Shown here piece by piece: positions 25,072-36,000 of a DNA stretch of 64,000 nt (the first letter of the stretch is position 1; every line of letters begins with the position of its first letter). The notes under the pieces are model-generated. The model did not search any database and was not told where the DNA came from. It saw nothing but the letters and a program-made list of their open reading frames with translations. The translations under genes were made by a program, and so were the position numbers. The stretch is from NCBI RefSeq assembly GCF_013348745.1, contig NZ_CP054666.1, positions 620,001 to 684,000 of the forward strand. Direction: 5' to 3'. The stretch is from Mycoplasma sp. OR1901 (GTDB lineage: Bacteria; Bacillota_I; Bacilli_A; Mycoplasmatales; Metamycoplasmataceae).

Positions 25072-25260
25072 TGCTGTTAAAAATATTAAATATATAATAA
25101 CCCCAATTAAAGCTAAAACTGCAATAAAAGAGATTAACGCTATTATATAAGTTATTTTATTTTTGTTATATTTTTTAATTTCTTCAACGGGTAAATGGTT
25201 TTCAGTAATTACTTCTTCAATAACTTTTGTAAAATGTTTATCTATTTTATTTTTTTTCAT
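25066..25260 (-). CDS. 64-aa single-pass membrane protein
   Basis: A charged N-terminal half (about 1-35, rich in K, E, H) is followed by one hydrophobic helix (about 36-61) ending LTAK. Its start lies 3 bases after the degV stop, so it is co-transcribed and probably translationally coupled with degV. No family recognised; it may help fatty-acid handling at the membrane, but that is only a guess from context. Confidence 0.6.
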   Translation of the reverse strand: MKKNKIDKHFTKVIEEVITENHLPVEEIKKYNKNKITYIIALISFIAVLALIGVIIYLIFLTAK

Positions 25261-25263
25261 AAA

Positions 25264-26118
25264 TTATTTTAATTCCGGCATAATCGAAATACCAATTGCC
25301 TCATTACCTGTGTGTGCAGCAATACTTAATGGTAAATATTTTTTTGTGGATGGTTGTAATTGTTCATGAGAATCTACAAAATCATTAGCTTCTTTATCTA
25401 AACCATGAACAATATCTAAATAAAATTTTATGTCAGAATCTAATTCTCTCATTTTATCAATGAAATTATTTGTTAAACCATAAGCTTTGCTAAGTGCATT
25501 TTTAAAAGTCAATTTAACTGAATGAGGACTAATAGTTCCGTCTTCTTTATATTCAAAAATAGGGAAGATTTTAATTTTACTTAAAATGAATTTTTTTATA
25601 GAACCAAGTCTTCCACTTTTTATAAGATTTTCTAACGCTTTAGGCACAAAGAATGTTTTTGTGGTTTCGTTAATTTCATTAACTTTTTCAAATAAATCAT
25701 CAATTTTAAAACCTTTTTGTTCATAAAGATTTTTAATGTATTCAGCAACACGAACTAATTGAGTATTGAATAAATGAGTTTCCATAACAAAAACATTTTT
25801 TAAATTTTGCGCAATATTTCTAGCGTGTTGAATGGTACTTGACATATGTGATGAAATACCTAAATAAACGACTTCGTCAAATTCTTTTGAATATTTTTCA
25901 AAAACTTCAGTCATAAATCCTAAATTAGGAGATGAAGTTTTAATTACAAGATCTTTGTTGTCGTATTCTTTCAATAATGTTTGATTATCTTCTCCGTTAT
26001 CATGATATATTTTATTATTAAATTGAATTTCTAAAGGTAAGAAACCAAACCCTTTTTCATTTGCTTCTGTAATTGACATACAAGAAAATGAATCTAAAAT
26101 AATTCCTAATTTTTTCAT
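25264..26118 (-). CDS. DegV family fatty-acid-binding protein
   Basis: 284 aa, typical length. The N-terminus (KLGIILDSFSCMSITEA, with FGFLPLEIQFNNKIYHD) and the SSPN, LGISSHMSST and KSGRLGS motifs are DegV signatures. These proteins bind long-chain fatty acids; in Firmicutes the FakB members present them to the kinase FakA. Mollicutes take fatty acids from the host, so a role in fatty-acid activation is likely. It is divergent from the EIIB-like gene at 26283. Confidence 0.88.
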   Translation of the reverse strand: MKKLGIILDSFSCMSITEANEKGFGFLPLEIQFNNKIYHDNGEDNQTLLKEYDNKDLVIKTSSPNLGFMTEVFEKYSKEFDEVVYLGISSHMSSTIQHARNIAQNLKNVFVMETHLFNTQLVRVAEYIKNLYEQKGFKIDDLFEKVNEINETTKTFFVPKALENLIKSGRLGSIKKFILSKIKIFPIFEYKEDGTISPHSVKLTFKNALSKAYGLTNNFIDKMRELDSDIKFYLDIVHGLDKEANDFVDSHEQLQPSTKKYLPLSIAAHTGNEAIGISIMPELK

Positions 26119-26282
26119 ATGATAAGTATAGCAAATAATAAAAAAATTAATATTAATTAATAATAAAAATGTATATTTAACTTTTTAGTCAAATTTAGTC
26201 AAAAAGTAATAAAAATAAACAAAAATAGCACTAATATTAATTTATATTAATATATTCTATATATTAAAGTATAATTACAAGT

Positions 26283-26648
26283 ATGATTAAAAATAAATTA
26301 AAACTAGTTTTTTATACCGTAATAACATTCGGTTTAATTTGAATTAAATGAAAAAAACAAGCAAAAAAACCTGCTAATACTTTCTTTCAATTAGATTATT
26401 TACCATTTAAGTTAAATGATGTTATTGATAACTTAGGTGGTATTAAAAACATTATAGACTTAGACTTAAAACCTTCAAGAGTAAACTTATCAATCAAAGA
26501 TTCAAAAATTGTTAAAGCAAATGAATTGAAAAATACCAAAGGGATAAGTGGTATTTTCTTAAAAAGTAATTCAGTTTCATTAATACTGGGAGAGTTTTCA
26601 AAAACTTTCTATGAAACTATTAAAAAAGAGGTAAACAATGCAAAATAA
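26283..26648 (+). CDS. Membrane-anchored PTS EIIB-like protein lacking the phosphorylated Cys
   Basis: 121 aa. An N-terminal membrane helix (about 6-20) is followed by an EIIB(Glc)-like fold: LGGIKNIIDLDLKPSRVNLSIKD, aligned with the family pattern LGGxxNIxxVxxCxTRLRxxVKD, and the second half GISGIFLKSNSVSLILG. The phospho-accepting Cys position in the family C-x-T-R-L motif is occupied by K/P, so it cannot work as a normal PTS phosphocarrier. It overlaps the next ORF (the helicase) by 11 bases, suggesting coupling. A TATAAT-type -10 lies just upstream of the start. Confidence 0.65.
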
Positions 26649-29600
26649 ATACCAAGTAATTTTAGACAATATGTTAGATGTATTACAAAATGATGCATCA
26701 ATTTTTACAAATGTTGACAATAAAAAATATTTTGATATATTCAAAATTTTAAAAAATGATGACTTTAACAAGTTAGTTAGAAATAAAGAATTTGAAATAA
26801 GTTTAATTAATGACAAAATTAATAATTTAATAACAAAAATTTCTAATGCGAATAGTATTGATGAAGTTAACGATATATTAGTTAACCAAAATAAAACAAA
26901 TTTTGCTTTTAACCAAATTGGAGATGATGTTGATTTAAATGTTGCAAAACAAAAAATAAATAACGAATTAAGTAAAAGATATCAAAAATCATTAAGAGGA
27001 TGAAACGAATTAAAATTAAAAGTTAACGAAATACTTGATGAAAGTAATGTTTGATCATTGCACATTGGATTCTTATTTGTTCGTTTAAAGAAAGATGAAA
27101 AAGCAGTTTATGCTCCTTTATTCCTTAAAGAAGTTGAAATCGTCAATAGAAATAATAAACCTTACTTAAGAAGCAAGGGCGGAATAAAAATTAATGAAAA
27201 ATTAATTTTTTGACTCAACGCTCAAGGTTTTCAAATTAAATTAGACGAAAATTTTGAAGATTACACAATTTTCGACTTAAGAAACAAAATTAAAAATGAT
27301 TGACATGATTTATACCAATTACCAATTCATGATTTTGATAAATTCTTAAACGTTAATCCTGATACTATTATTAACGAAAATATTGTTTTCTATTCAGGTA
27401 CTGTTTTAGGTATCTTCATGCCTTCAGGTGGCTACTCAAGAAATAGAATGAAAGAAATTATTGAAAACAACGAAATTGATTCTATTATAAATGTTGATTT
27501 CAATAAAAATAAATATAAAAATACAGTTAATAATCATTTTTATACTGATAAATTTTCACTATGAAATATTACTAAAACAAATAATTCTCAAGATACTGCA
27601 ATCTTTTCAGCCTTATTACAAAATACAGTTATTTGAGGTCCACCAGGAACCGGAAAATCTGAAACTATAATTAACTTAATTTCTAATATATTAGTTAATG
27701 GATCTACCGCAGTTATCGCTTCACAAAAAAAAGCGGCATTAGACGTTATTAAAGAAAGACTAGGTACATTAAGTAGTTTTTGTTTATTTTTAAGCGACTC
27801 AAAAATACTTAGAAAAGAAGAATTTTACAAACCAATTAGAGAATATATAGATTATTTAGAAAATTACAATTTAAACCCTACTTTAAAGGATAAATCAAAC
27901 TTTACAGAAGGTGAAAAACAATTTATTCTACAAGCTTCTGAATTATTTAAAAACCCAAAAATGAGTTTAATTTTAAAAGCTTACTACTACTTATATAGAA
28001 AAAAAGAAAAAGTAAATCTAAACACTGATATCGAATACATAATGAATTTACCTAAAGATATATTCTATCCATCGGACGAATTCAACACTGAAAATAATGT
28101 TAAAAAATTAATTTCAGAAAATAAATTAAAATACATGTTTTTCTTAAAAAAATATTGAAATGTTGCTAATTTAGCCAAAGATATCAATATTAAATTACCT
28201 GATTTTAATGGTAATTTACAAGATCTAACAAAATTCTTTAACGCGATTAATTATGACGGTTTAATTTTTAATAACAATAGTCCTTTTAAACAATTAAATA
28301 ACTTAATTTTACTAAGTAAAAACTTAAGAAGAGAACAAACAACTTATAGTAGAAATCAAATAAAAGAATATGTTGCCGGAGTTATTTTTAATAAAGTGAA
28401 CAAATTTAACGATAAACAAATGAAGCGTTATAAAGAGTTTGCTCAATCTGTTAAAGTTGAAAATTATCAACCATACAAATTTGTTAAAGAATATATCGAT
28501 ATAATAAAAGATTTATTCCCAATAATTGTTGCTACACCAGATACAGATTTATCTGGTTGATCAAAAGAAGAATTTGACTACTCAATTTTAGACGAATCAA
28601 GTCAAATGTTCATTGAAAATGGTTTACCAATTCTTTATTTATCAAAAGTAAAAATTCTAGCTGGTGATATTAAACAAATGAGACCAAGCAATTGATTCGG
28701 TTCAAGAAATACTGATGACACTATTTTTGGAAAAGTAGAATCTCTATTAGATTATGTTATTTCTCTTGGTGTATATCAAACAATTTTAAATAAAAACTAT
28801 AGATCTAATTATGCGTCATTAATGGCCTTTTCATCTAAATACTTTTACGAGTCAAATCTTGATGTTGTTGACTCAAACATTGAAAACATTGAAGAACCAA
28901 TCGAATTATACGAAGTTGATGGTGTTTGATCAGATAATAAAAATATAGCTGAAGCAAATAAAGTATTTGAATTGTTAAAAGAAAATATTAACGATTACAA
29001 AAAAATAATAATACTAGGATTCAACGCTAAACAAAGTGACTATATAACAAGTTTAATTTTTGAAGATAAAAATAATTACGAATTATTCGGAGATAAACTT
29101 AATAATAGAGAACTTTTAATAAGAAATGTTGAAAACATACAAGGTGATGAAGCCGATTTAATCATAGCCACTGTTGCCTATGACCAAAACACAAAATTAA
29201 GTTCTACCTATATTTGTCGTGAAAATGGTAAAAATGCTTTAAACGTTGCTGTTTCAAGGGCAAAAAGTAAAATGATTGTTGTTAAAACAATTAAATCTAA
29301 AGATATTCAAATAACACAAAATTCAACTTCTGACCTGATGTTATTTAAAAATTGATTAGACTTCTTAGAATCAGGACCAGAAGGAAGACGTAATTTCTTA
29401 AAAGGTATTAATAATTATGCTGAAGAAAGTACAAATAACAATAACGACTTTGAAATATGATTTAAAAAATATGTAATAAATCATTTTGAACAAGTTATTA
29501 AAAATGATGAAAGTTTTGAAATAATTCAAAATTATTCAGTTGGTTCTGTAACATTTGATTTTGTAGTTCTCAAAAACAAAAGAGTCTATAAAGCGTTTAT

Positions 29601-30807
29601 TTTTGATGCATTCAATTATGACAAAAACATTAAAAAATATGCATTAAAAAGAGATAAATTATGATTCTTGCAAAGTAAAAAATATGATGTAAATATCATT
29701 AGTCCTATCAGTTGAATTGAACAGCAAAAATTAATAAATATTTGATTTGAAAAAGATGAAAATATCACACAACAACAAACACATGTGCTAACAAATTCAT
29801 ACATGTTAAACAAAAACATTGATTTAGCTATTATTGAAAATGAAAATCAGCTAAACAAACAAAATGAAACATTAGATCAAGAAGAAGAAATTGATTTTAA
29901 CGAAAATAACATAGATCTAGAACAAGAAAAAACAACTAACGAAATAAATGATATAAACACTCAATTTGAAAATAACGATTCAAAATCAAAGTTACAAAAT
30001 ATAACATCTCAAACTCAAGTTATAAACTTTGTTGAACAAAATACAAATAGTATTACTAAAGATTCACTATTCAACACAAAAGATGAATCTTCAAAAGAAA
30101 ATACACAAGACATATTCGAAAATAACTATAACGATTTAGTAACTCAAGAAAATGACGTTGAAGATTTTGAAAATTTAACAACCGAAACAAACTACGACAA
30201 TAAAGTTGAGCCAAAAGAAGAGTATACACAAGAGATATTTGAAAATAACTATAATGATTTTATTAATCAAAAAACTAGAGAAATAAACTTAAATAACTCA
30301 ACTCCTGAAATAAAATTTGAAAATGATGAAGAATTTGAAAATAAAATTGAGGATGATGAATTAGCACAAGAAACAAACGAAATTACAAATAAACTTGGAT
30401 ACACAAATTTATATCAAATACCTGAAGATGAATGAGATTCTGATGATGAATTTAATGAAACAAAAGAAATTGAAAATGATTCTAATTTAAATATAAATAA
30501 TGACTATTATTTCGATAAAAAAAATGAAGAAATAAGTAAAAAAGAAGATGATCTTGAAAATAAAATGAACTTTGCACTTTCATTTATAGAAAACAATAAA
30601 GATGAAAATAATAATTTCAATCATATTGATGAAATTGTAGAAAACATAAGTAAAGATGATGAATGAATTAATGTTGATGGAATTCCCGGTTTAGAAGAAG
30701 ATGAAGATATCACAGAAAATGATGATGAATTTAAAGATGAAGTAAATAATATTACCAAAAATCTAAAAATACAGTTAGGAGATCATGAAAACGAAAACAG
30801 AAACTAA
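26638..30807 (+). CDS. SF1 (DNA2/UvrD-like) helicase with nuclease-like domain and long acidic tail
   Basis: 1389 aa read with TGA as Trp. Walker A GPPGTGKS is at 334-341, the Walker B-type DESSQ at 652-656, and the C-terminal SF1 block NIQGDEADLI...NVAVSRAKSK at about 840-880. Residues about 940-1045 resemble a PD-(D/E)xK fold of the DUF559/MTES_1575 type: VTFDFVVL with D974, then IFDAFNYD with D990, and a K-rich helix. The last about 330 residues are an E/D/N-rich tail containing two copies of TQ(D/E)IFENNYND. Such helicase-nuclease fusions process DNA or RNA. It is the middle gene of a three-gene overlapping operon, overlapping the ArsR-type gene by 23 bases. Confidence 0.78.
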
Positions 30808-31153
30808 TGATTTATCACTACTTCTTGGATTATTTTCTAAAGATATCAAAAGAAAAATAATTTTACACTTATATTCATGTCATGAAAATGAATGTGATGT
30901 TCTAACACTTGCAAATAAATTTGATTCAAAACAAGCTAATATTTCTAAGCACTTAATGAATTTAAGAAATATGGACATAGTGTATGCTAAAAAAGAAGGT
31001 CATAATTTATACTACCAATTAGTACCTCATTTTAAAGACAAATATTCTGAATTCTTACAAATGATGTATAAAATGGATGATTCACAAGATCTTGAATGTG
31101 AATGTATATATGATGGTCACCAAGAAGCTAATGAAATATTAAAACATAATTAA
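30785..31153 (+). CDS. ArsR-type winged-helix transcriptional regulator
   Basis: 122 aa. The wHTH core covers about 10-75: LFSKDIKRKIILHLY, then LANKFDSKQANISKHLMNLR (recognition helix) and MDIVYAKKEGHNLYY (wing). Cys/His residues in HENECD and the C-terminal LECECIYDGHQE could bind metal. Its start lies 23 bases inside the helicase gene, so it is translationally coupled and may autoregulate that operon. Ligand and targets unknown. Confidence 0.78.
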   Translation: MKTKTETNDLSLLLGLFSKDIKRKIILHLYSCHENECDVLTLANKFDSKQANISKHLMNLRNMDIVYAKKEGHNLYYQLVPHFKDKYSEFLQMMYKMDDSQDLECECIYDGHQEANEILKHN

Positions 31154-31168
31154 TTAAAAAATAATTAA

Positions 31169-31199
31169 TAGAACTAAAAATGATTTTAGTTCTATTTTT
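31169..31199 (+). terminator. Terminator after the ArsR-type gene
   Basis: AGAACTAAAA-ATG-ATTTTAGTTCT followed by ATTTTTATTT. Confidence 0.85.
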
Positions 31200-31212
31200 A
31201 TTTAAAATTAAA

Positions 31213-31237
31213 AAACCTAAACAATGTATTTAGGTTT
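31213..31237 (-). terminator. Terminator of the degenerate pgi-like gene
   Basis: On the minus strand AAACCTAAATACATTGTTTAGGTTT runs into a T run; it begins at the stop codon. Confidence 0.8.
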
Positions 31238-32504
31238 AAAATGGATTTATATCATTTAATACACAATAAAATATTTTACTTCAATAAAGTAAAGAAATTA
31301 ATTCTCCCAAACTTTCTTCATCATTTTTCTCTATTTCGACACATAAGGAAGTAACATCATCATTAAACGAAGTTAAATAATTATCAAAAGATTTATAACT
31401 AATTTCATTAAACTGTTGCATAGTTAAATTACTAAAATTAGTTAATAAATCATTATAATCAGCATTTGAAGATAATTGGAAGTCGAAATATTTTTGTTTT
31501 ATTTTAAAGTAAATTATTAATTTGTTTATGTTATTTGAAAGTATTGATTGACCTAAAGTTGATATGTCTCTAGGGAATTCTGCGTAATCATTAAAAATAC
31601 TTTTATTTAATGTTTTTTGATTAAAATTAGTAGAAAATAAATTCATTAAATTTGTTAAAAAATCATCATATGCAATAAATAAATTCAAACTACTCTTTCT
31701 TAAATCTCTTCTACGATCTCTTTGATTAAATTGATTTAAATATAAAGCTAACTTTAGTGAATTATTAAAGTACAAATTGTTAGTTAATATATGCTTTGAA
31801 GCATGTTTATAACCATTAATTAATTTAGAAATATTAACACCTTGAGTAGCTAAAACTATTAAACAAATTTCTGTTAGGATATTGTAAGTTTTATTAATTT
31901 GCTCAGAAACAATGAAAATATTTTGGTTAGGAATATTGAAATTCTCTGTATATTGTAATCAAGTACTCTTACCTACAAAATAAATTAATTTTTTAATTAG
32001 AAAACTACTAGCTTGACGACTAAATTTATCTAAAAGATAATTTGAATAAAATAAATTCTCTTTTTCATCTTTTGAATTAAAACCATCTAAAAACATTATT
32101 GCTAAATTATTATCTTTTGAAAAATTGAAATAATAGCTAACTTTCTCTTTAAAAACCTCTTTAGAATCAGAACTATTTAAAAATAGTAATTTTACTTTTT
32201 TGTCTATATTATAGTCATATAAGCCAAAAATATAGTTTAAAATACTCTTTATTGCTAACTCTGTATTCTTACTTGCTCAAACTATTAAATATTCAACATT
32301 ATTAGAATAAATTAAATTACAATATTCAATTATTTTATCAATACCATTAATTGAATAATTAATCGCAATATCATCAAACTCTAAATTTTCGGAACCTTTA
32401 AAATTTAATGACTTAATTTGATTTAATAAATCACGATAATCTTCTGTTTCTATTTTATTTTTATTAATTAAATTATTATTGGTTACTATTTTAATTTTTG
32501 ACAT
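31236..32504 (-). CDS. Degenerate glucose-6-phosphate isomerase homologue, probably not catalytic
   Basis: 422 aa, close to the usual bacterial Pgi length. Distant Pgi homology is seen by order of blocks: VEYLIVWASKNTELAIKSIL where Pgi has its GIGGS loop; IFIVSEQINKTYNILTEICLIVLATQGVNISKLINGYKHA where Pgi has IGGRYSVLSxVGLLPxAxxG; SSLNLFIAYDDFLTNLMNLF for EILxNYEPxL; DISTLGQSI for the xHSLGQ motif; and a last helix ending NDINPF, exactly where Pgi has GVNPFDQPGVE. The GGS, SKSGTT, GGR, ESEGK and catalytic HSLGQ residues are lost and the protein stops before DQPGVE. The frame is intact. The ATG at 32504 overlaps the upstream gene by 14 bases. Either a repurposed protein or a slowly decaying gene. 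Confidence 0.6.
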
Positions 32505-32874
32505 CTTCAATACCGTTTTTGTGTTTTTTATCTATATTATTTGTGTTGTTTGAAATATTTGCTAAAGTGTAAGATAATAAGTTTTTAAAACCACTTGGTG
32601 TCTCTTTTAGTTTGTATATAACACGATTATTTAATTCATTTGTATGATTTCTTTTGAAACTACCTTTTCCCTCATTTTTCTCTTTATTAAAGGACAAAAC
32701 GACAAAATTAATTAAATCATTTTGTCTTAAAATACTATTGATATTTCTATTAAAATCAGTAATTTCGTTTTTGAAAATTACAAATTTTTCCATTTCTTTA
32801 GTTTGAATAATTACATAATCATTGAATACTTTTTGAACTTTTCCAATTTTAATTTGTGGGCACTTATTTTCCAT
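32491..32874 (-). CDS. S1-like RNA-binding domain protein
   Basis: 127 aa. The N-terminal about 75 residues have the S1/OB pattern (KIGKVQKVFNDYVIIQ, FVIFKNEITDFN, NDLINFVVLSFNKEKNEGKGSFK); the rest is a charged tail. This resembles the short S1 proteins (general stress protein 13 type) that sit next to pgi in some Firmicutes and mollicutes, which fits the neighbouring pgi-like gene. Probable ribosome or RNA association. It is divergent from the PDxFFG gene at 33036. Confidence 0.6.
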   Translation of the reverse strand: MENKCPQIKIGKVQKVFNDYVIIQTKEMEKFVIFKNEITDFNRNINSILRQNDLINFVVLSFNKEKNEGKGSFKRNHTNELNNRVIYKLKETPSGFKNLLSYTLANISNNTNNIDKKHKNGIEDVKN

Positions 32875-32904
32875 AATTTAAATTATAAACTTTTTATGCA
32901 AATA

Positions 32905-33035
32905 TCTAATTACAATATGCTATTTTTTTATGATTTTTACATTAAATGATATAATAAAAAACATATTAAATATTAATTAATATTAATTTGTATGTAAGAA
33001 ATTTCATACAAAAATACCAATTTTAAGAGGTAAAA
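32905..33035 (+). promoter_or_regulatory. Promoter and leader hairpin of the second PDxFFG-opp operon
   Basis: TTTATG, 17 bases, TATAAT (about 32926-32955) form a likely promoter. The leader contains the hairpin TTGTATG/CATACAA (about 32990-33014), then an AGAGG SD before the ATG at 33036. No riboswitch is seen, unlike the paralogous locus at 13561. Confidence 0.55.
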
Positions 33036-36000
33036 ATGAAAAGAAAAAAACTAAATTTAAAGTCTAAAGTACTACTTTCACTAGGAATCATAGCAGCAGG
33101 TGCAGGAATAAGTATCGCTTCTATGTTTGCATATGCAAATAACTCCGATGAAGTTAACGGTTCATATTCACACATAAGTTCAGAAGAGTTAAAAAATGAC
33201 TATTCTGTTATTTATGGTGAAAATAAAGAACTTAAACCAGAAGTTGCTATTTTAGACCCATTAAAGAAAAACGTTGTAGCAAAAACAAATGAAGACCAAA
33301 CATTATTTTGATTTACAAACAAAGCTAACATCAAATATAACTTTGGTGACTTTTACAATGAATATTTTGAAAAATATAAAGAGTCATTTATTTTAGAAGT
33401 CAGATATGGTTCATTTAGCTTTTATGACGAATACGTTTTAGCTGTAACACCACAAAGATTCGTGGAATTTACAAAATGATTCATTAACAATGTTTCATGA
33501 GGTCCGGACTTATTAACATTAGAGAGTTTTAGAATAGTCCCTGGAGTTGAAGAAAACGGTAATGCAATAACATTAGGGTCTCACTCTACAATTCATAAGG
33601 AAGTTAGTGAAATTAAATTCTTCCCTGATGCTTTCTTTGGATCAATGCCAATATACTCAATTAAATCAGGTGCAGGTAATGCATCAGATTCTTTAACATA
33701 TTCATTATTTAAAGACTTAGTAACTAAGCAAAATATTGATGAATACTTAAACTCAATACCTGAAGCATCAGCAATTAAAAACTCTAAATTGCAAGCTGGA
33801 AATGATACATTCTTATCATTAATAGGTCCTAAGAGATTAATAGGTACTAATTTCTTAGTTTATAAACCAGAAGAAGATGATTCAAATAACTCATCAAAAT
33901 ACGTTGTGTTATCAAGCAAATATAACGAAGAAACTTTCAACAAGAAATTCAATTCAAACTCTTTTGATAGCGAACTAAATTTCTCAAATTTTAGAGAAGC
34001 AACAATAAAAGATATTAACGTAACAAAAGATAGAAATCAAAACAATAAAACATTTTTAACTGTTACTTTTAGTTTTGCAGATAACACTGAAACAACAATT
34101 AGTTTAGCTGAAGATCTAACAAATAAAAACTTCGAAGTCACATACCAAACATTTGAAAATATTATTTCAAATTCTTTAGTTCACTTCTTAGATTTTTATG
34201 ATGTTAAAATGTATCAAAACAAAAAAATAGTTAAATTTACTAATTCAAAAGACAATAAAGTTACCTATTTTTCATCAAAAATTGAAGCATATAACAACAA
34301 AGATCTTAATAATGTTGAATCAAACGATAAAAAATCTTTAAAAGAACTTACAGTTAAAAGTATTGATGTTAAAAACGGAATTATCACATTTTCATTAGTA
34401 GATGAAAATAACGATGTTGAAGAAGTACAATTTAACTCAAAATCAATTAGCGATGATTTTCTTAAAGATCTAAATAATAGATATAAAAACAAAACAATAA
34501 GTAAATCATTTTATGAAAAAGAAAAAAATACATACTTTAAATCAAAAAATGAATTTAATAACATTAAATCAGCTCTTAAGTACGCTGGTGGAGTAACACC
34601 TAGAGCCTTAACAGCTGGTCCAGAAGATGTATCTATATTAGATAAAAACGGTAAACCAGTAGGTGGTTTAAATAGTAGAAGATACCAAGTATTTAATGAT
34701 GTATATTCAGGCTTAATTGATAAAGTCGTTGAAAAATATCCACAATTATTAAAAACACAAAATGGACCACACATCGTTAAAAAACTTAATGATAAAGGTT
34801 ATTATGTTTACACATTAGAAGACGGTGAATATCAAGGATTTTCAGAAACTGATAGAATCGGTATTCCATTAGTTTTAGGAGCATCAATTAATAATTTCGA
34901 AGGTATATCAACTGATTTCTTAAAATATGTTGCTACACACGAATATGGTCACCACTTTACTTTAGATCAATCACAAGCATTGAATGAAAAAGGTAACGCA
35001 GTTATTGTTGGTGGTTTATCTACTAGAGGTGGTTTAAATGAGTCTTCATATTACTCAATTGAATCATTAAAAAACTATTTAGAAGCTAGAACACACCTAG
35101 ATATCACAAGAGTTAACGCACTTGGAACTGAATCAAAAAATGGAGCATTCTTTAAATTTATTTTTGGTAAAAAACAAGACGACGGAACATATGTTTACGA
35201 TCAAAAAGAAACTGAAAACCAAATTTGAGGAAACAAAACAAACGGCGAAGATATTTATAAAACATTAGAAAATCCTGAAAGAAGATTTTTACAAGACTTT
35301 GAAGGATTACAAAATGCTGCTAAATTAAGAAAAAATGATTTAGGAGATCTTTTCATAGCAAACTCATTTGACGAAAATTCAGGTACATTAAACCCATTTA
35401 TTACAGGAAAAGCTAAAGCATTCATAAGCAAAGCTGATGCAGAAAACCAAAATAATACTTTATTTGAATACACTAACGTAGCTAAAATTATTAAAGGTCT
35501 TAAAGACGGAATGGGAAATAACTATTCTGACTATATCACAATTAATAATGACGGTTCGATCAATTTAACTATAGTTGAAACCACACAACAAAATGGTCAA
35601 ATAGTCGCAACTAAAATAAACTTATTTAACGAAGATGGTACACCACTAATCAACGTTGAATTAAATAAACCATTAGATCAAGAAAGCATTAAATTTATTA
35701 ATGATAAAACTAGAATTGTTGAAAGAAGTATTTTAAACTCAGTTGTTTCAAATTATAGTGAAACAGGATGAAACAACGAAGGAACATTCTTAGGTAATGA
35801 TGTTAAATCATACTTTAGAACATTCTTCGGTGCTAAAGAAGAAAGTGGTTTATATAACTCATTAAAATATAGAAATAACCCTGTTGAAATTAGCGCAAAT
35901 TCTAACGGATATAGCCCAGCTTCAGGTAGAAAATCATTTGAATATACCGCTATAAGTGAAGGTTTAAGTATTAATGATGAACTAATTCAATATATTATTA

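Noticed and set aside
32491-32510. TTG start at 32510 for the pgi-like gene
   Set aside because: The ATG two codons downstream (32504) gives the same protein; a TTG is not needed.
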